Made by a program: the position numbers and the translations under genes. Below are positions 17,261 to 23,701 of a stretch of DNA of 32,122 bases, piece by piece. Position 1 is the first letter of the stretch. Each line of letters opens with the position of its first letter. The notes below the pieces were generated by a model that worked only from the letters and a program-made list of their open reading frames with translations, was not told where the DNA came from and searched no databases. The stretch comes from Actinomyces urogenitalis DSM 15434 (GTDB lineage: Bacteria > Actinomycetota > Actinomycetes > Actinomycetales > Actinomycetaceae). Location of the stretch: positions 362,490 through 394,611 of the forward strand of contig NZ_DS999576.1 of assembly GCF_000159035.1 (NCBI RefSeq). Reading direction: 5' to 3'.

Positions 17261-18598
17261 CTAGCCCTCGCGGCCCGGGCTGTAGGAGGGCAGGCTCCCT
17301 TCCAGGGGTGCGTCCTTGACATGGAGCTCGGAGTAGACCGACCAGGCCACGCTCACCAGCGGGACCGCGACCACCGCTCCCAGCAGGCCGGCGGAGAAGG
17401 TTCCCACCGCCACGGCGATACCGACCACGACCGGGTGGAGGGAGACCTGACGGCCCATGATAAGGGGCTGAAGGATATGCCCCTCGATCTGTCCGATCCC
17501 GGCCACGCCCAGGCCGACGACCACCATCGCTACGAAGCCCTTGGAGGCCAGCGCCACGACCATGGCTACGATCATGGCCAGCGGCGCGCCGATCATGGGG
17601 ATGAAGGCGCCAATGAACACGAGCACCGCCAGCGGGGCTGCCAGCGGCACGCCGACGACCTGGAGGAAGACTCCCGCCATGACGGCGTCAGTCAGCGCCA
17701 GGATGACGGTGCCCCGGGCGTAGCCGGCGAAGGTGTACCAGCCTGCTCCCGCCGCACGGTGGACGCGGGAGCGCAGGTGCGCCGGCAGCTCATTGAGGAA
17801 CCATCGCCACATCCGCCCGCCGGAGGCGAGCAGGAAGATCGAGGTGAAAACAGCCAGGGCCAGGACCACGAAGACGTTGACCACTGTGCCTGCGTTCGAC
17901 AGCACCTCCCCGGCCAGGCTCGTGGCGTTGGACTCCACGTACCGCTGGCCCTGGTTGACCAGCCCTTGCATCGTCTGGACCACTTCCTGCTGGCTGAAGT
18001 GGATGGGCAGGGGGCCGTGCTCGACGAAGTCGAGGATCGTGTTGACGCCGGTGGAGAACTGGGCGGCCAGGGAGCTCCATTGGTCCGTGACCGAGGACAC
18101 GACGTAGTACACCAACGCGGCCAGGAAGGCTGCCGTCGTGGCCAGGGCGAGGAAGGTCGCGGGGTAGCGGGGCATGACGCGGGCGAAGAAGGTGACCAGG
18201 GGGTGCAGGATCGCGGTGACCACCAGGGCGATGAAGACGCCCACGAAGACGGGCACGATACGACTGATCCCCAGGAAGACCAGGGCGACGACCAGGAAGA
18301 TGCCCAGCCCCAGCCACGAGCCGATCCCTCCTCGCACCAGCCAGCCGGGCAGGCTGGACAAGACCCCGACCGGTGCCGTCTGTCCGCCGGTCTCCTCAGA
18401 CGTGCCGGCCTCGTGGGCGCCGCGGCGGGCCGGGAAGCTGTCCAGCCCCATGACCTGGGCGCGGTCGGCGGCGCGCCTGGCCTCGGCGCGAGCGATACCC
18501 CGGTGGAGAAGCCGCTGTGTCCGCACCATCACGGCGGCCAGACCTGAGCGGCGGCGCCGAGGCTCGCCGTCGTTCGTCACAGACTCGGTGTCAGCCAT
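17261..18598 (-). CDS. AI-2E/PerM-family membrane protein
   Basis: This 445-aa polytopic membrane protein belongs to the AI-2E exporter/PerM (UPF0118) family. Two hydrophobic helices occur early (IGSWLGLGIFLVVALVFLGI and FVGVFIALVVTAILHPLV), then a long soluble segment (SSVTDQWSSLAAQFSTGVN onward), then a C-terminal run of helices with the family's AVLVFIGAFIPMIGAPLAMIVA block. Known members export autoinducer-2 or act in Na+(K+)/H+ exchange, so the substrate is open. The first about 80 residues are charged and Arg-rich. ATG 18598 begins one base after the stop of the HAD gene (TGAGATG), indicating a two-gene operon; AGGA 5 nt upstream lies inside the HAD coding end. The frame runs open to 18826 but that part is the HAD gene. 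Confidence 0.85.
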   Translation of the reverse strand: MADTESVTNDGEPRRRRSGLAAVMVRTQRLLHRGIARAEARRAADRAQVMGLDSFPARRGAHEAGTSEETGGQTAPVGVLSSLPGWLVRGGIGSWLGLGIFLVVALVFLGISRIVPVFVGVFIALVVTAILHPLVTFFARVMPRYPATFLALATTAAFLAALVYYVVSSVTDQWSSLAAQFSTGVNTILDFVEHGPLPIHFSQQEVVQTMQGLVNQGQRYVESNATSLAGEVLSNAGTVVNVFVVLALAVFTSIFLLASGGRMWRWFLNELPAHLRSRVHRAAGAGWYTFAGYARGTVILALTDAVMAGVFLQVVGVPLAAPLAVLVFIGAFIPMIGAPLAMIVAMVVALASKGFVAMVVVGLGVAGIGQIEGHILQPLIMGRQVSLHPVVVGIAVAVGTFSAGLLGAVVAVPLVSVAWSVYSELHVKDAPLEGSLPSYSPGREG

Positions 18599-18599
18599 C

Positions 18600-19346
18600 T
18601 CAGTCCTGTCCCTGCCAGCCGGCAAGCCGGCCCATGAGCCGGCCCACCAGCGTGGTGAGAGCAGCCGGGTCCGGGACAAGCCAGTCCGCCTGAGCCAGCT
18701 CCTCGGCGTCACCGTAGCCCCACAGCACGCCCACGCACTCCAGCCCGGCGTCATGAGCGCCGTCGACGTCATGACGCCGGTCTCCCACGTGAATGACGCG
18801 GCGGGTGTCAGCCCCCGCCTGCCCAAGGCGCTTCAGCGCCAGGCGGACGACCTCCTCCTTGGATCCGTAGCGGTCAGCGGGATCGGCACCGGCAAAGGCC
18901 GTGAAGGACCGATCCAGTCCGGCGTGCTGAAGGATCTCGACGGCGTAGTCCTCGCGCTTGGAGGTGGCCAGGGATACCGGGATCTGCCACGCGGTCAGCT
19001 GCTGGAGCAGGCGGGCCACGCCGTCGTAGAGGGGGGCCTGGTGCATGTGGCGCCGGTAGTGCTGGCGGTAGAGGGCGACGGCGCGGGCGTTGTCCTGGCC
19101 CGTCAGACCGGCGTGGAGACGGAATCCCTCGGTCAGCGGCGGGCCGATGAAGCTCATGAGTTCCTCGCGGCCGCCTACCGGCAGCCCGAGGTCCGTCAGG
19201 GACGCCTCGACCGCGTCCAGGATGACCGGGCCGGAGTCCGTGATCGTGCCGTCCAGATCAAGCAGGACCGCGGTGACGAGCTGGTCCGACTGCGGGCTGG
19301 ACGGGTCAGGTACCGGGGGCACGGGCGTGGGTGCGTGGAGGTTCAC
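18600..19346 (-). CDS. HAD-family phosphatase, phosphoglycolate phosphatase-like
   Basis: This is a 248-aa haloacid dehalogenase-superfamily hydrolase with a helical C1 cap. Motif I is D30LD32GT with the nucleophile Asp30 and general acid Asp32, motif II is SLATSK, motif III is the Lys in GSKEEVV, and motif IV is GDRRHDVDGA. This pattern fits the Gph/PGP group (phosphoglycolate or small sugar phosphates), but specificity cannot be assigned. The assigned start is GTG 19346, which gives 22 Pro/Ser-rich residues before the fold and has no clear ribosome site. GTG at codon 24 would give a start right at the fold (VTAVLLDLDGT). It is the upstream gene of the pair with the AI-2E/PerM protein and is divergent from the mutarotase. 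Confidence 0.85.
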   Translation of the reverse strand: MNLHAPTPVPPVPDPSSPQSDQLVTAVLLDLDGTITDSGPVILDAVEASLTDLGLPVGGREELMSFIGPPLTEGFRLHAGLTGQDNARAVALYRQHYRRHMHQAPLYDGVARLLQQLTAWQIPVSLATSKREDYAVEILQHAGLDRSFTAFAGADPADRYGSKEEVVRLALKRLGQAGADTRRVIHVGDRRHDVDGAHDAGLECVGVLWGYGDAEELAQADWLVPDPAALTTLVGRLMGRLAGWQGQD

Positions 19347-19394
19347 GGCTCAGATCACTGCTCACTGTCGCTGTCGGGACGATCTCCACTCTAC

Positions 19395-19400
19395 TAGCGT
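19395..19400 (+). promoter_or_regulatory. -10 element for a leaderless mutarotase transcript
   Basis: TAGCGT matches TANNNT and lies 6 nt before ATG 19407, so transcription should begin at or near the start codon. No purine-rich ribosome site is present. Confidence 0.5.
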
Positions 19401-19406
19401 TGAGCC

Positions 19407-20285
19407 ATGAGCACTTCGGATGACACCGGCGGGGCCGCCTCCCTGCACCTGCCTCGCACCGCAGCATTGGGTCCCGGACGCGGTGGTCAGCAGCGCCTGC
19501 TCGTTGACGCCCCGGCCGGCAGCGGCGAGATCTACCTGCAGGGAGCCACGCTGACCTCCTGGCGCCCGCGCGCAGGCAAGGAGGCGATCTTCACCTCTCG
19601 CCAGGCGGTTTTTGACGGCGTGCGTGCCATCCGCGGCGGCGTGCCAATCTGCTCGCCGTGGTTCGGCTCCGGGCCCCAGGGGGATCGGGTGGCCAAGCAC
19701 GGCTGGGTACGCGCCATGGCCTGGACGCTGCGCAGCGTGGGGGCCACGGCCCAGGCAGGCGTCCGGGCGCTGCTGAGCCTGGAGCACGAGAACCTGGCCT
19801 TCCTCTACGAGGTCGTCATCGAGGAGACGCTGCGACTGAGTCTGTCCGTGCGTAACACCGGGCCGGCCCCGCAGGAGGTGGAGGCGGCGCTGCACCACTA
19901 CCTGGCCGTGGGGGACGTGACGGCCGTGCGTATTGACGGGCTGGACGGGCAGACCTACCTCGATATGGTCCACGGTGGCGCCCACGAGCAGGCCGGGACT
20001 CTTCAGCTGTCCGGACCGACTGACCGCATCTATACCGCCGAGCAGCCGCTGGTGGTCACTGACCCGGCCGCGGGTCGCCGGATCGTGGTCAGCGGGGTCG
20101 ATGCCTCCCATGCCGTGGTCTGGAACCCCTGGAGCCAGGGCTCGAAGGGCTACGTGGACCTGGCCGAGGATGAGTGGCCCACCTTCGTTTGCGTGGAGTC
20201 GGCCCTCATCCGTGAGCGCGCCGTCATGCTGGAGCCGGGACAGAGTGTGTCGATGGGCTCGCAGATTCGCGTCGAGCCGCTGTGA
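19407..20285 (+). CDS. D-hexose-6-phosphate mutarotase (YeaD-like)
   Basis: This is a 292-aa galactose-mutarotase-fold protein of the glucose-6-phosphate 1-epimerase group. It would interconvert alpha and beta anomers of hexose 6-phosphates in the cytosol. Family marks are the order IYLQGATLTSWRP, IRGGVPICSPWFG, KHGWVRAMAW, ALHHYLAVGDV, a DRIY turn, VVWNPW and the closing FVCVESALI. The HHYL histidine and the late Glu in CVESA correspond to the acid/base pair of the fold. Length is normal. No ribosome site is visible, and the -10 (19395-19400) suggests a leaderless mRNA. It is divergent from the HAD gene, which may act on related sugar phosphates, though that is only inference from position. 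tRNA-Leu follows 86 nt downstream. Confidence 0.9.
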   Translation: MSTSDDTGGAASLHLPRTAALGPGRGGQQRLLVDAPAGSGEIYLQGATLTSWRPRAGKEAIFTSRQAVFDGVRAIRGGVPICSPWFGSGPQGDRVAKHGWVRAMAWTLRSVGATAQAGVRALLSLEHENLAFLYEVVIEETLRLSLSVRNTGPAPQEVEAALHHYLAVGDVTAVRIDGLDGQTYLDMVHGGAHEQAGTLQLSGPTDRIYTAEQPLVVTDPAAGRRIVVSGVDASHAVVWNPWSQGSKGYVDLAEDEWPTFVCVESALIRERAVMLEPGQSVSMGSQIRVEPL

Positions 20286-20371
20286 TGCACCGCACCGGGT
20301 GCCGATTTGCTCCCGCCGCGGCCGCCCGTGCTAGATTTCTCTGCGTCGCGCCGAGCGGTCGCGATGACAAA

Positions 20372-20459
20372 GTCCGAGTGGCGGAATAGGTAGACGCGCT
20401 AGCTTGAGGTGCTAGTGCCTTATTAAACGGGCGTGGGGGTTCAAGTCCCCCCTCGGACA
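20372..20459 (+). tRNA. tRNA-Leu, anticodon GAG
   Basis: This is a complete class II tRNA. The acceptor stem GTCCGAG (20372-20378) pairs with CTCGGAC (20452-20458). The anticodon stem CTAGC/GCTAG encloses TTGAGGT, giving anticodon GAG for CUC/CUU codons. A long variable arm (TGCC...GGGCG) is present, as expected for Leu, and the T arm is GGGGG-TTCAAGT-CCCCC. The discriminator is A20459. The 3' CCA is not fully encoded (A then CCC). No integrase or duplicated 3' end is nearby, so it does not appear to be an occupied attachment site. Confidence 0.96.
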
Positions 20460-20467
20460 CCCGCAGT

Positions 20468-20498
20468 GAAGGCCCCAGCCGGGAAGGCTGGGGTCTTC
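20468..20498 (+). terminator. strong hairpin after tRNA-Leu
   Basis: GAAGGCCCCAGCC (20468-20480) pairs with GGCTGGGGTCTTC (20486-20498) over 13 bp with one G-T pair and a GGGAA loop. It lies just after the tRNA and is the likely terminator, although only a short pyrimidine stretch follows instead of a T-run. Confidence 0.75.
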
Positions 20499-20636
20499 CT
20501 CGTGCTCGGGCCCGGCTGTCTGCCTGGATGGCCCGCCCTGGCCTCGACGCAGACCAGTCTGACCAGGGCTTGAGTCGTGGCGTGGGTTGGGTGATCGGTG
20601 CTTTGGCGAATGGAACGGGCTCTAGGGGAGCGCTAG

Positions 20637-20690
20637 GGCACGTACTAATGGCGTGTGCACGCACGCATCGGGGGAGGCACGTACCAATGG
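20637..20690. repeat. 15-bp direct repeat upstream of the MFS gene
   Basis: GGCACGTACTAATGG (20637-20651) recurs as GGCACGTACCAATGG (20676-20690), one mismatch, 39 bp apart. The interval 20499-20848 otherwise holds no gene I can support. Position upstream of a promoter suggests paired activator or repressor sites, or a simple duplication. Confidence 0.5.
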
Positions 20691-20774
20691 GGCCGGGGTC
20701 CGGGTGGGGATGTACGCCGCCACGGCGCAAGCGCGCGCCTTGGGGCTTGTGCAACGGTTGGCGGTGGCGAGGCG

Positions 20775-20804
20775 CTGACCTTTCGGTCAGTTTAGCGCTA
20801 TATT
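20775..20804 (+). promoter_or_regulatory. MFS promoter with an operator-like palindrome
   Basis: CTGACC (20775-20780) as -35 and TATATT (20799-20804) as -10 are 18 nt apart, one of the most AT-rich promoter signals in the window. The spacer makes the perfect palindrome CTGACC-TTTC-GGTCAG (20775-20790), which would put a dimeric repressor (for example of TetR type) directly on the -35. The transcript would start near 20811 with a leader of about 38 nt. Confidence 0.6.
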
Positions 20805-20848
20805 CTCCGTGTTCCGTTCTGTATCTTCGTCCCCTGAGGTTCTTCCCC

Positions 20849-22153
20849 ATGACGTTAGCTTCTCCGGGCGCCGCAACGTCGCATCCCGGCCGCCCCGCGC
20901 ATGCTCCGGCCCTTGTCAAGGCCAGGATCACCGTTTACCTCACCTTCTTTGCCAACGGGTTGGGCTTCTCCAACCTTGTCCCGCGCTATCCCGAGGTGCT
21001 GGAGCACCTGGGCATCACCAAGGCGGCTTTTGGCCAGGCCCTCATGTTCAACTCCATCGGTGCTCTGGTGGCTGGACTGGCGGCGTCATGGTTCATCACC
21101 CGCTTCACCTCGGCGCGTGTGGCGAGCCTAGGCATGATCGTCCTTGGTCTGGGCCTGCTGGGAGCAGTCTGCTCAGGGTCGTGGATCCTGTTCGCCCTGT
21201 GCATGGCCTGGGTCGGCGGCACCGACGCCATTGTCGACGTGGCTCAGAACGCCCATGGTCTGCGGGTCGAGCGCCGCTGGGGCTCGTCGATCATCACCAG
21301 CTTCCACGCCGCCTGGAGCCTGGGCGCGGTGGTCGGCGCTACCCTGGGTCAGGCGATGGCCGGGTGGGGGGTGGGGATCCGCCTGCACATGCTGCTCGTG
21401 CTGGTTCTCCTCACCGTGGTCTCGATGTCCGCCAGCCGCTGGACCATCAAGGGCCCGGACTCGGATGACCGCGAGACCGTCTCAGCGCCCTCGGCCGGCT
21501 CGGCCAGCGCGCCTGCCGAGGTGGACCTGGACGACGCTGGCCTCGTCACGGCTCGCGCCTCGAGACTGGTCACGGTCGTGGTGATCGTCGTGCTGGGGCT
21601 CATGTGCGCGGCCGCGATGTTCCCGGAGGACGTGACGGCCAACTGGTCCTCGCTGCTGCTGACCGAGCAGGGAGCGCCTGTCTCGATGCGTGGCATGGGG
21701 CTGGTCGCGCTTCAGACGACGATGATCGTCGGACGCCTGCTCGGGGACGCGGTCATTGACCGCCTTGGGGCTCGCGCCGTCATCGGCGGTGGGGGAGTCC
21801 TCGTGGCGGCCGGCATGGGGCTGGCGCTGGTGATGGACTCCACGGTGGGCACGATGATCGGCATGGTCGTGGCCGGGGCCGGGTGCGCCGTCGCCGTGCC
21901 GGTAGCCTTCGCGGCGGCCGACGACGTCCCGGGGCTGCGCCCTGGGATGGGACTGACGATCGTGTCCTGGCTCGCACGCTGCATCATGCTCGTCTCGCCG
22001 CCGGTCGTGGGCTGGTTCGCTGACGCTTGCGGTACCTGGGTGGCACTGGTCTACGGCCTGCTCGGAGGCGCGATCATGGCGGTCAGCTGGCCGGTGCTGC
22101 GCAAAGGTCGGCGTTCGGACGCCATCAGCGCCCAGGGAGTGGCGGAGGCCTGA
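20849..22153 (+). CDS. major facilitator superfamily transporter
   Basis: This is a 434-aa, twelve-helix MFS permease. Helix 1 starts ITVYLTFFANGLGFSNLVPRYPEVLEHLGITKAAFG, followed by a typical loop and SWFITRFTSARVASLGMIVLGLGLLG. A charged central loop (residues about 205-235, ending before RLVTVVVIVVLGLMCAAA) separates the halves. The second half includes ALQTTMIVGRLLGDAVIDRLGARAVIGGGGVLVAAG, the MFS A-like GRLLGDxxxDRxG motif. Wording is like the YbjJ/fucose-permease-related group, but I cannot name a substrate. ATG 20849 was chosen because translation homology begins there and the promoter at 20775-20804 lies between it and the earlier in-frame starts; GAGG is 9 nt upstream. It is followed 23 nt later by the GNAT fusion gene. 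Confidence 0.85.
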   Translation: MTLASPGAATSHPGRPAHAPALVKARITVYLTFFANGLGFSNLVPRYPEVLEHLGITKAAFGQALMFNSIGALVAGLAASWFITRFTSARVASLGMIVLGLGLLGAVCSGSWILFALCMAWVGGTDAIVDVAQNAHGLRVERRWGSSIITSFHAAWSLGAVVGATLGQAMAGWGVGIRLHMLLVLVLLTVVSMSASRWTIKGPDSDDRETVSAPSAGSASAPAEVDLDDAGLVTARASRLVTVVVIVVLGLMCAAAMFPEDVTANWSSLLLTEQGAPVSMRGMGLVALQTTMIVGRLLGDAVIDRLGARAVIGGGGVLVAAGMGLALVMDSTVGTMIGMVVAGAGCAVAVPVAFAAADDVPGLRPGMGLTIVSWLARCIMLVSPPVVGWFADACGTWVALVYGLLGGAIMAVSWPVLRKGRRSDAISAQGVAEA

Positions 22154-22164
22154 GCCTCGGGCGC

Positions 22165-22170
22165 TAGGGT
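22165..22170 (+). promoter_or_regulatory. -10 element for a leaderless GNAT-fusion transcript
   Basis: TAGGGT lies 6 nt before ATG 22177. Its TAG is in frame with the ATG, so the coding frame cannot start further upstream. The preceding MFS gene ends at 22153, so this could be an internal promoter in a two-gene unit. Confidence 0.5.
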
Positions 22171-22176
22171 GGCACC

Positions 22177-23349
22177 ATGCAGCCCATCGAGATCTCTGTC
22201 CCTGCAGCCACCTACCACGGTCGGTCCCTGCCGGCTCTTGTCCTGTCGGTCCCCGCGGCTGCTGACGTCCCGAGGATCACTGAGATCTGCCAGGACTCGG
22301 CGCTTCAGCGCTGGACAACTGTCCCCTCGCCCTACACCGAGGCAGACGCGCGCGGCTTTGTCGAGGACGTCGTGGGGCCGGGGTGGGATAGCGGGGACTC
22401 TCCCACGTGGGCCGTCCGCGAGGTCGGGGACGACGGCGCGACCACCCTGGTCGGGATGCTCGGCATCACATCGTGCGGCGAGGGCTGCGGCGACATCGGC
22501 TTCTGGCTCGCGCCCGAAGCTCGTGGGCGTGGGACCCTGCACCGTGCCCTGGAAGCCGTGATCGACCTCGCCCTCGACCCTGACGGCCCGCTAGCCCTGC
22601 GCCGCCTGGGCTGGGCCTGCTGGATCGACGACGGGGTACCCAACTGGGCCTCCTGGCGAGCAGTGTGGCGGCTGGGCTTCGTGCGCGAGGGGCTGCGCCG
22701 CGCCGCGGCGGTCAAGGGCGGCCGCGTCATGGACGAGTGGGTCGGCGCTCTGCTGGCCGGGGACCCGCGCGAACCTCGGGCGCCCTGGGACGGGCCTGAG
22801 CCTGCGTCGTCGGAGCCTACGGGACGGGGTCACGGCAGCGCGCACACCGCGGGAGGCTCGACGCCGCTGGTCGCCCTCGACGGCGTCGGACGACGGGAGG
22901 GGGACGATCCCGAGGCGCTGGTGCGACGCTTCCACCACGTCTACGGCCTGCCCGTCCAGGTCGACGGGCCGAGCCTGGACCGCGCCAGCCTGCAGATGCG
23001 TATGAGCCTGATTGCCGAGGAGTTCGGGGAGCTGATGGGCGCGGTCTACGGCCCGGCTGCCCGTAGCGAGGTCGAGGCGGGCGTGGCCCGCGCGGTGGCC
23101 TGCGATGACGGCACCCGGGACACCGTCGAGACGGCTGACGCCCTGGCGGACCTGGTCTACGTCATCTACGGCATGGCGCTGGAGACCGGGATCGACCTGG
23201 CGGCGGTACTCAGCGAGGTGCAGCGCTCGAACATGTCCAAGCTCGGGGCTGATGGCAGGCCGATCTACCGTGAGGACGGCAAGGTCCTCAAGGGTCCTGG
23301 GTACTTCAGGCCGGACGTGGCCGGGGTACTTGGCCTGGCGGAGGACTGA
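22177..23349 (+). CDS. GNAT acetyltransferase fused to a MazG-like NTP pyrophosphohydrolase
   Basis: This is a 390-aa two-domain protein. Residues about 20-195 are a RimJ/RimL-type GNAT fold: TEADARGFVEDV, GMLGITSCGEGCGDIGFWLAPEARGRG (the acetyl-CoA loop R/Q-x-x-G-x-G/A region) and NWASWRAVWRLGFVREGLRR. Residues about 200-245 are a Gly/Pro/Ser-rich linker. Residues about 246-390 resemble an all-alpha NTP pyrophosphohydrolase of the MazG/HisE superfamily: EExxE at E281-E285 and ExxD at E318-D321, with DALADLVYVIYG. The first domain would acetylate an amine (possibly a protein N-terminus or small molecule); the second would cleave a nucleotide to NMP and pyrophosphate. No frameshift separates them. 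Domain calls are from motif reading; the shared substrate, if any, is unknown. Confidence 0.78.
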   Translation: MQPIEISVPAATYHGRSLPALVLSVPAAADVPRITEICQDSALQRWTTVPSPYTEADARGFVEDVVGPGWDSGDSPTWAVREVGDDGATTLVGMLGITSCGEGCGDIGFWLAPEARGRGTLHRALEAVIDLALDPDGPLALRRLGWACWIDDGVPNWASWRAVWRLGFVREGLRRAAAVKGGRVMDEWVGALLAGDPREPRAPWDGPEPASSEPTGRGHGSAHTAGGSTPLVALDGVGRREGDDPEALVRRFHHVYGLPVQVDGPSLDRASLQMRMSLIAEEFGELMGAVYGPAARSEVEAGVARAVACDDGTRDTVETADALADLVYVIYGMALETGIDLAAVLSEVQRSNMSKLGADGRPIYREDGKVLKGPGYFRPDVAGVLGLAED

Positions 23350-23474
23350 GACTGGGAGGGCTGGTATCGGCAGGCCCTGCGCCGAGGAGGAGCGGGGCCA
23401 GGGGAGTGACGGTTCTCACCGGGTCGTGACGAGGACCCAGAACCTCAGCTCAGCGCCATCGGGTGCCTCGGCGG

Positions 23475-23621
23475 CTAACCTCCGTGCTGTCGATCCTAGC
23501 CATCGTGCCGGTGGTCTGCGCTCTGCACTTCTTCAGCCAGTACCTGCAGCTGGTCCGTGGCTACTCGACCCTGCGCGCAGGCGTGAGCGAGCTGCCGATG
23601 GCGCTGGCAGAAGGACGCTAG
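23475..23621 (+). pseudogene. remnant of a DHA2-type MFS drug transporter
   Basis: The interval 23350-23701 has no intact gene, but one frame reads LTSVLSILAIVPVVCALHFF then SQYLQLVRGYSTLRAGVSELPMAL before a stop at 23619-23621. This is the transmembrane segment and following loop of EmrB/QacA-like (DHA2) transporters, where QYLQLVxGYSPLxAG is typical. Only about 45 residues survive, with an in-frame stop upstream (23427-23429) and no start with a ribosome site. The rest of the roughly 500-residue protein is missing. It is therefore a gene scar rather than a functional small protein. The match is from memory of the family and needs a search. Confidence 0.6.
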
Positions 23622-23649
23622 CGCCGTCGTCGTCATGTCCTGCGACGCA

Positions 23650-23687
23650 GTGAGGGCCCTGACACCGCTCGGTGCCAGGGCCCTCAC
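23650..23687 (-). terminator. long hairpin terminating poxB
   Basis: GTGAGGGCCCTG (23650-23661) pairs perfectly with CAGGGCCCTCAC (23676-23687). Inside, CACC/GGTG extends the stem after one mismatch, closing on a GCTC tetraloop. It begins 14 nt past the poxB stop. No T-run is present, as is common for terminators in high-GC actinobacteria. It could work in both directions. Confidence 0.75.
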
Positions 23688-23701
23688 GAGCGAGGCAAGG
23701 G

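Noticed and set aside
17258-18547. 429-codon open frame on the plus strand opposite the AI-2E/PerM gene
   Set aside because: It is low-complexity and His/Asp/Gln-rich; the minus-strand frame shows a coherent membrane protein with family motifs.
20372-20459. tRNA-Leu as an attachment site for an integrated element
   Set aside because: No integrase, no repeat of the tRNA 3' end and no island-like gene content within the window.
23496-23687. 63-codon minus-strand frame in the poxB downstream gap
   Set aside because: No ribosome site and it runs through the poxB terminator hairpin; the plus-strand transporter remnant explains the coding-like signal better.
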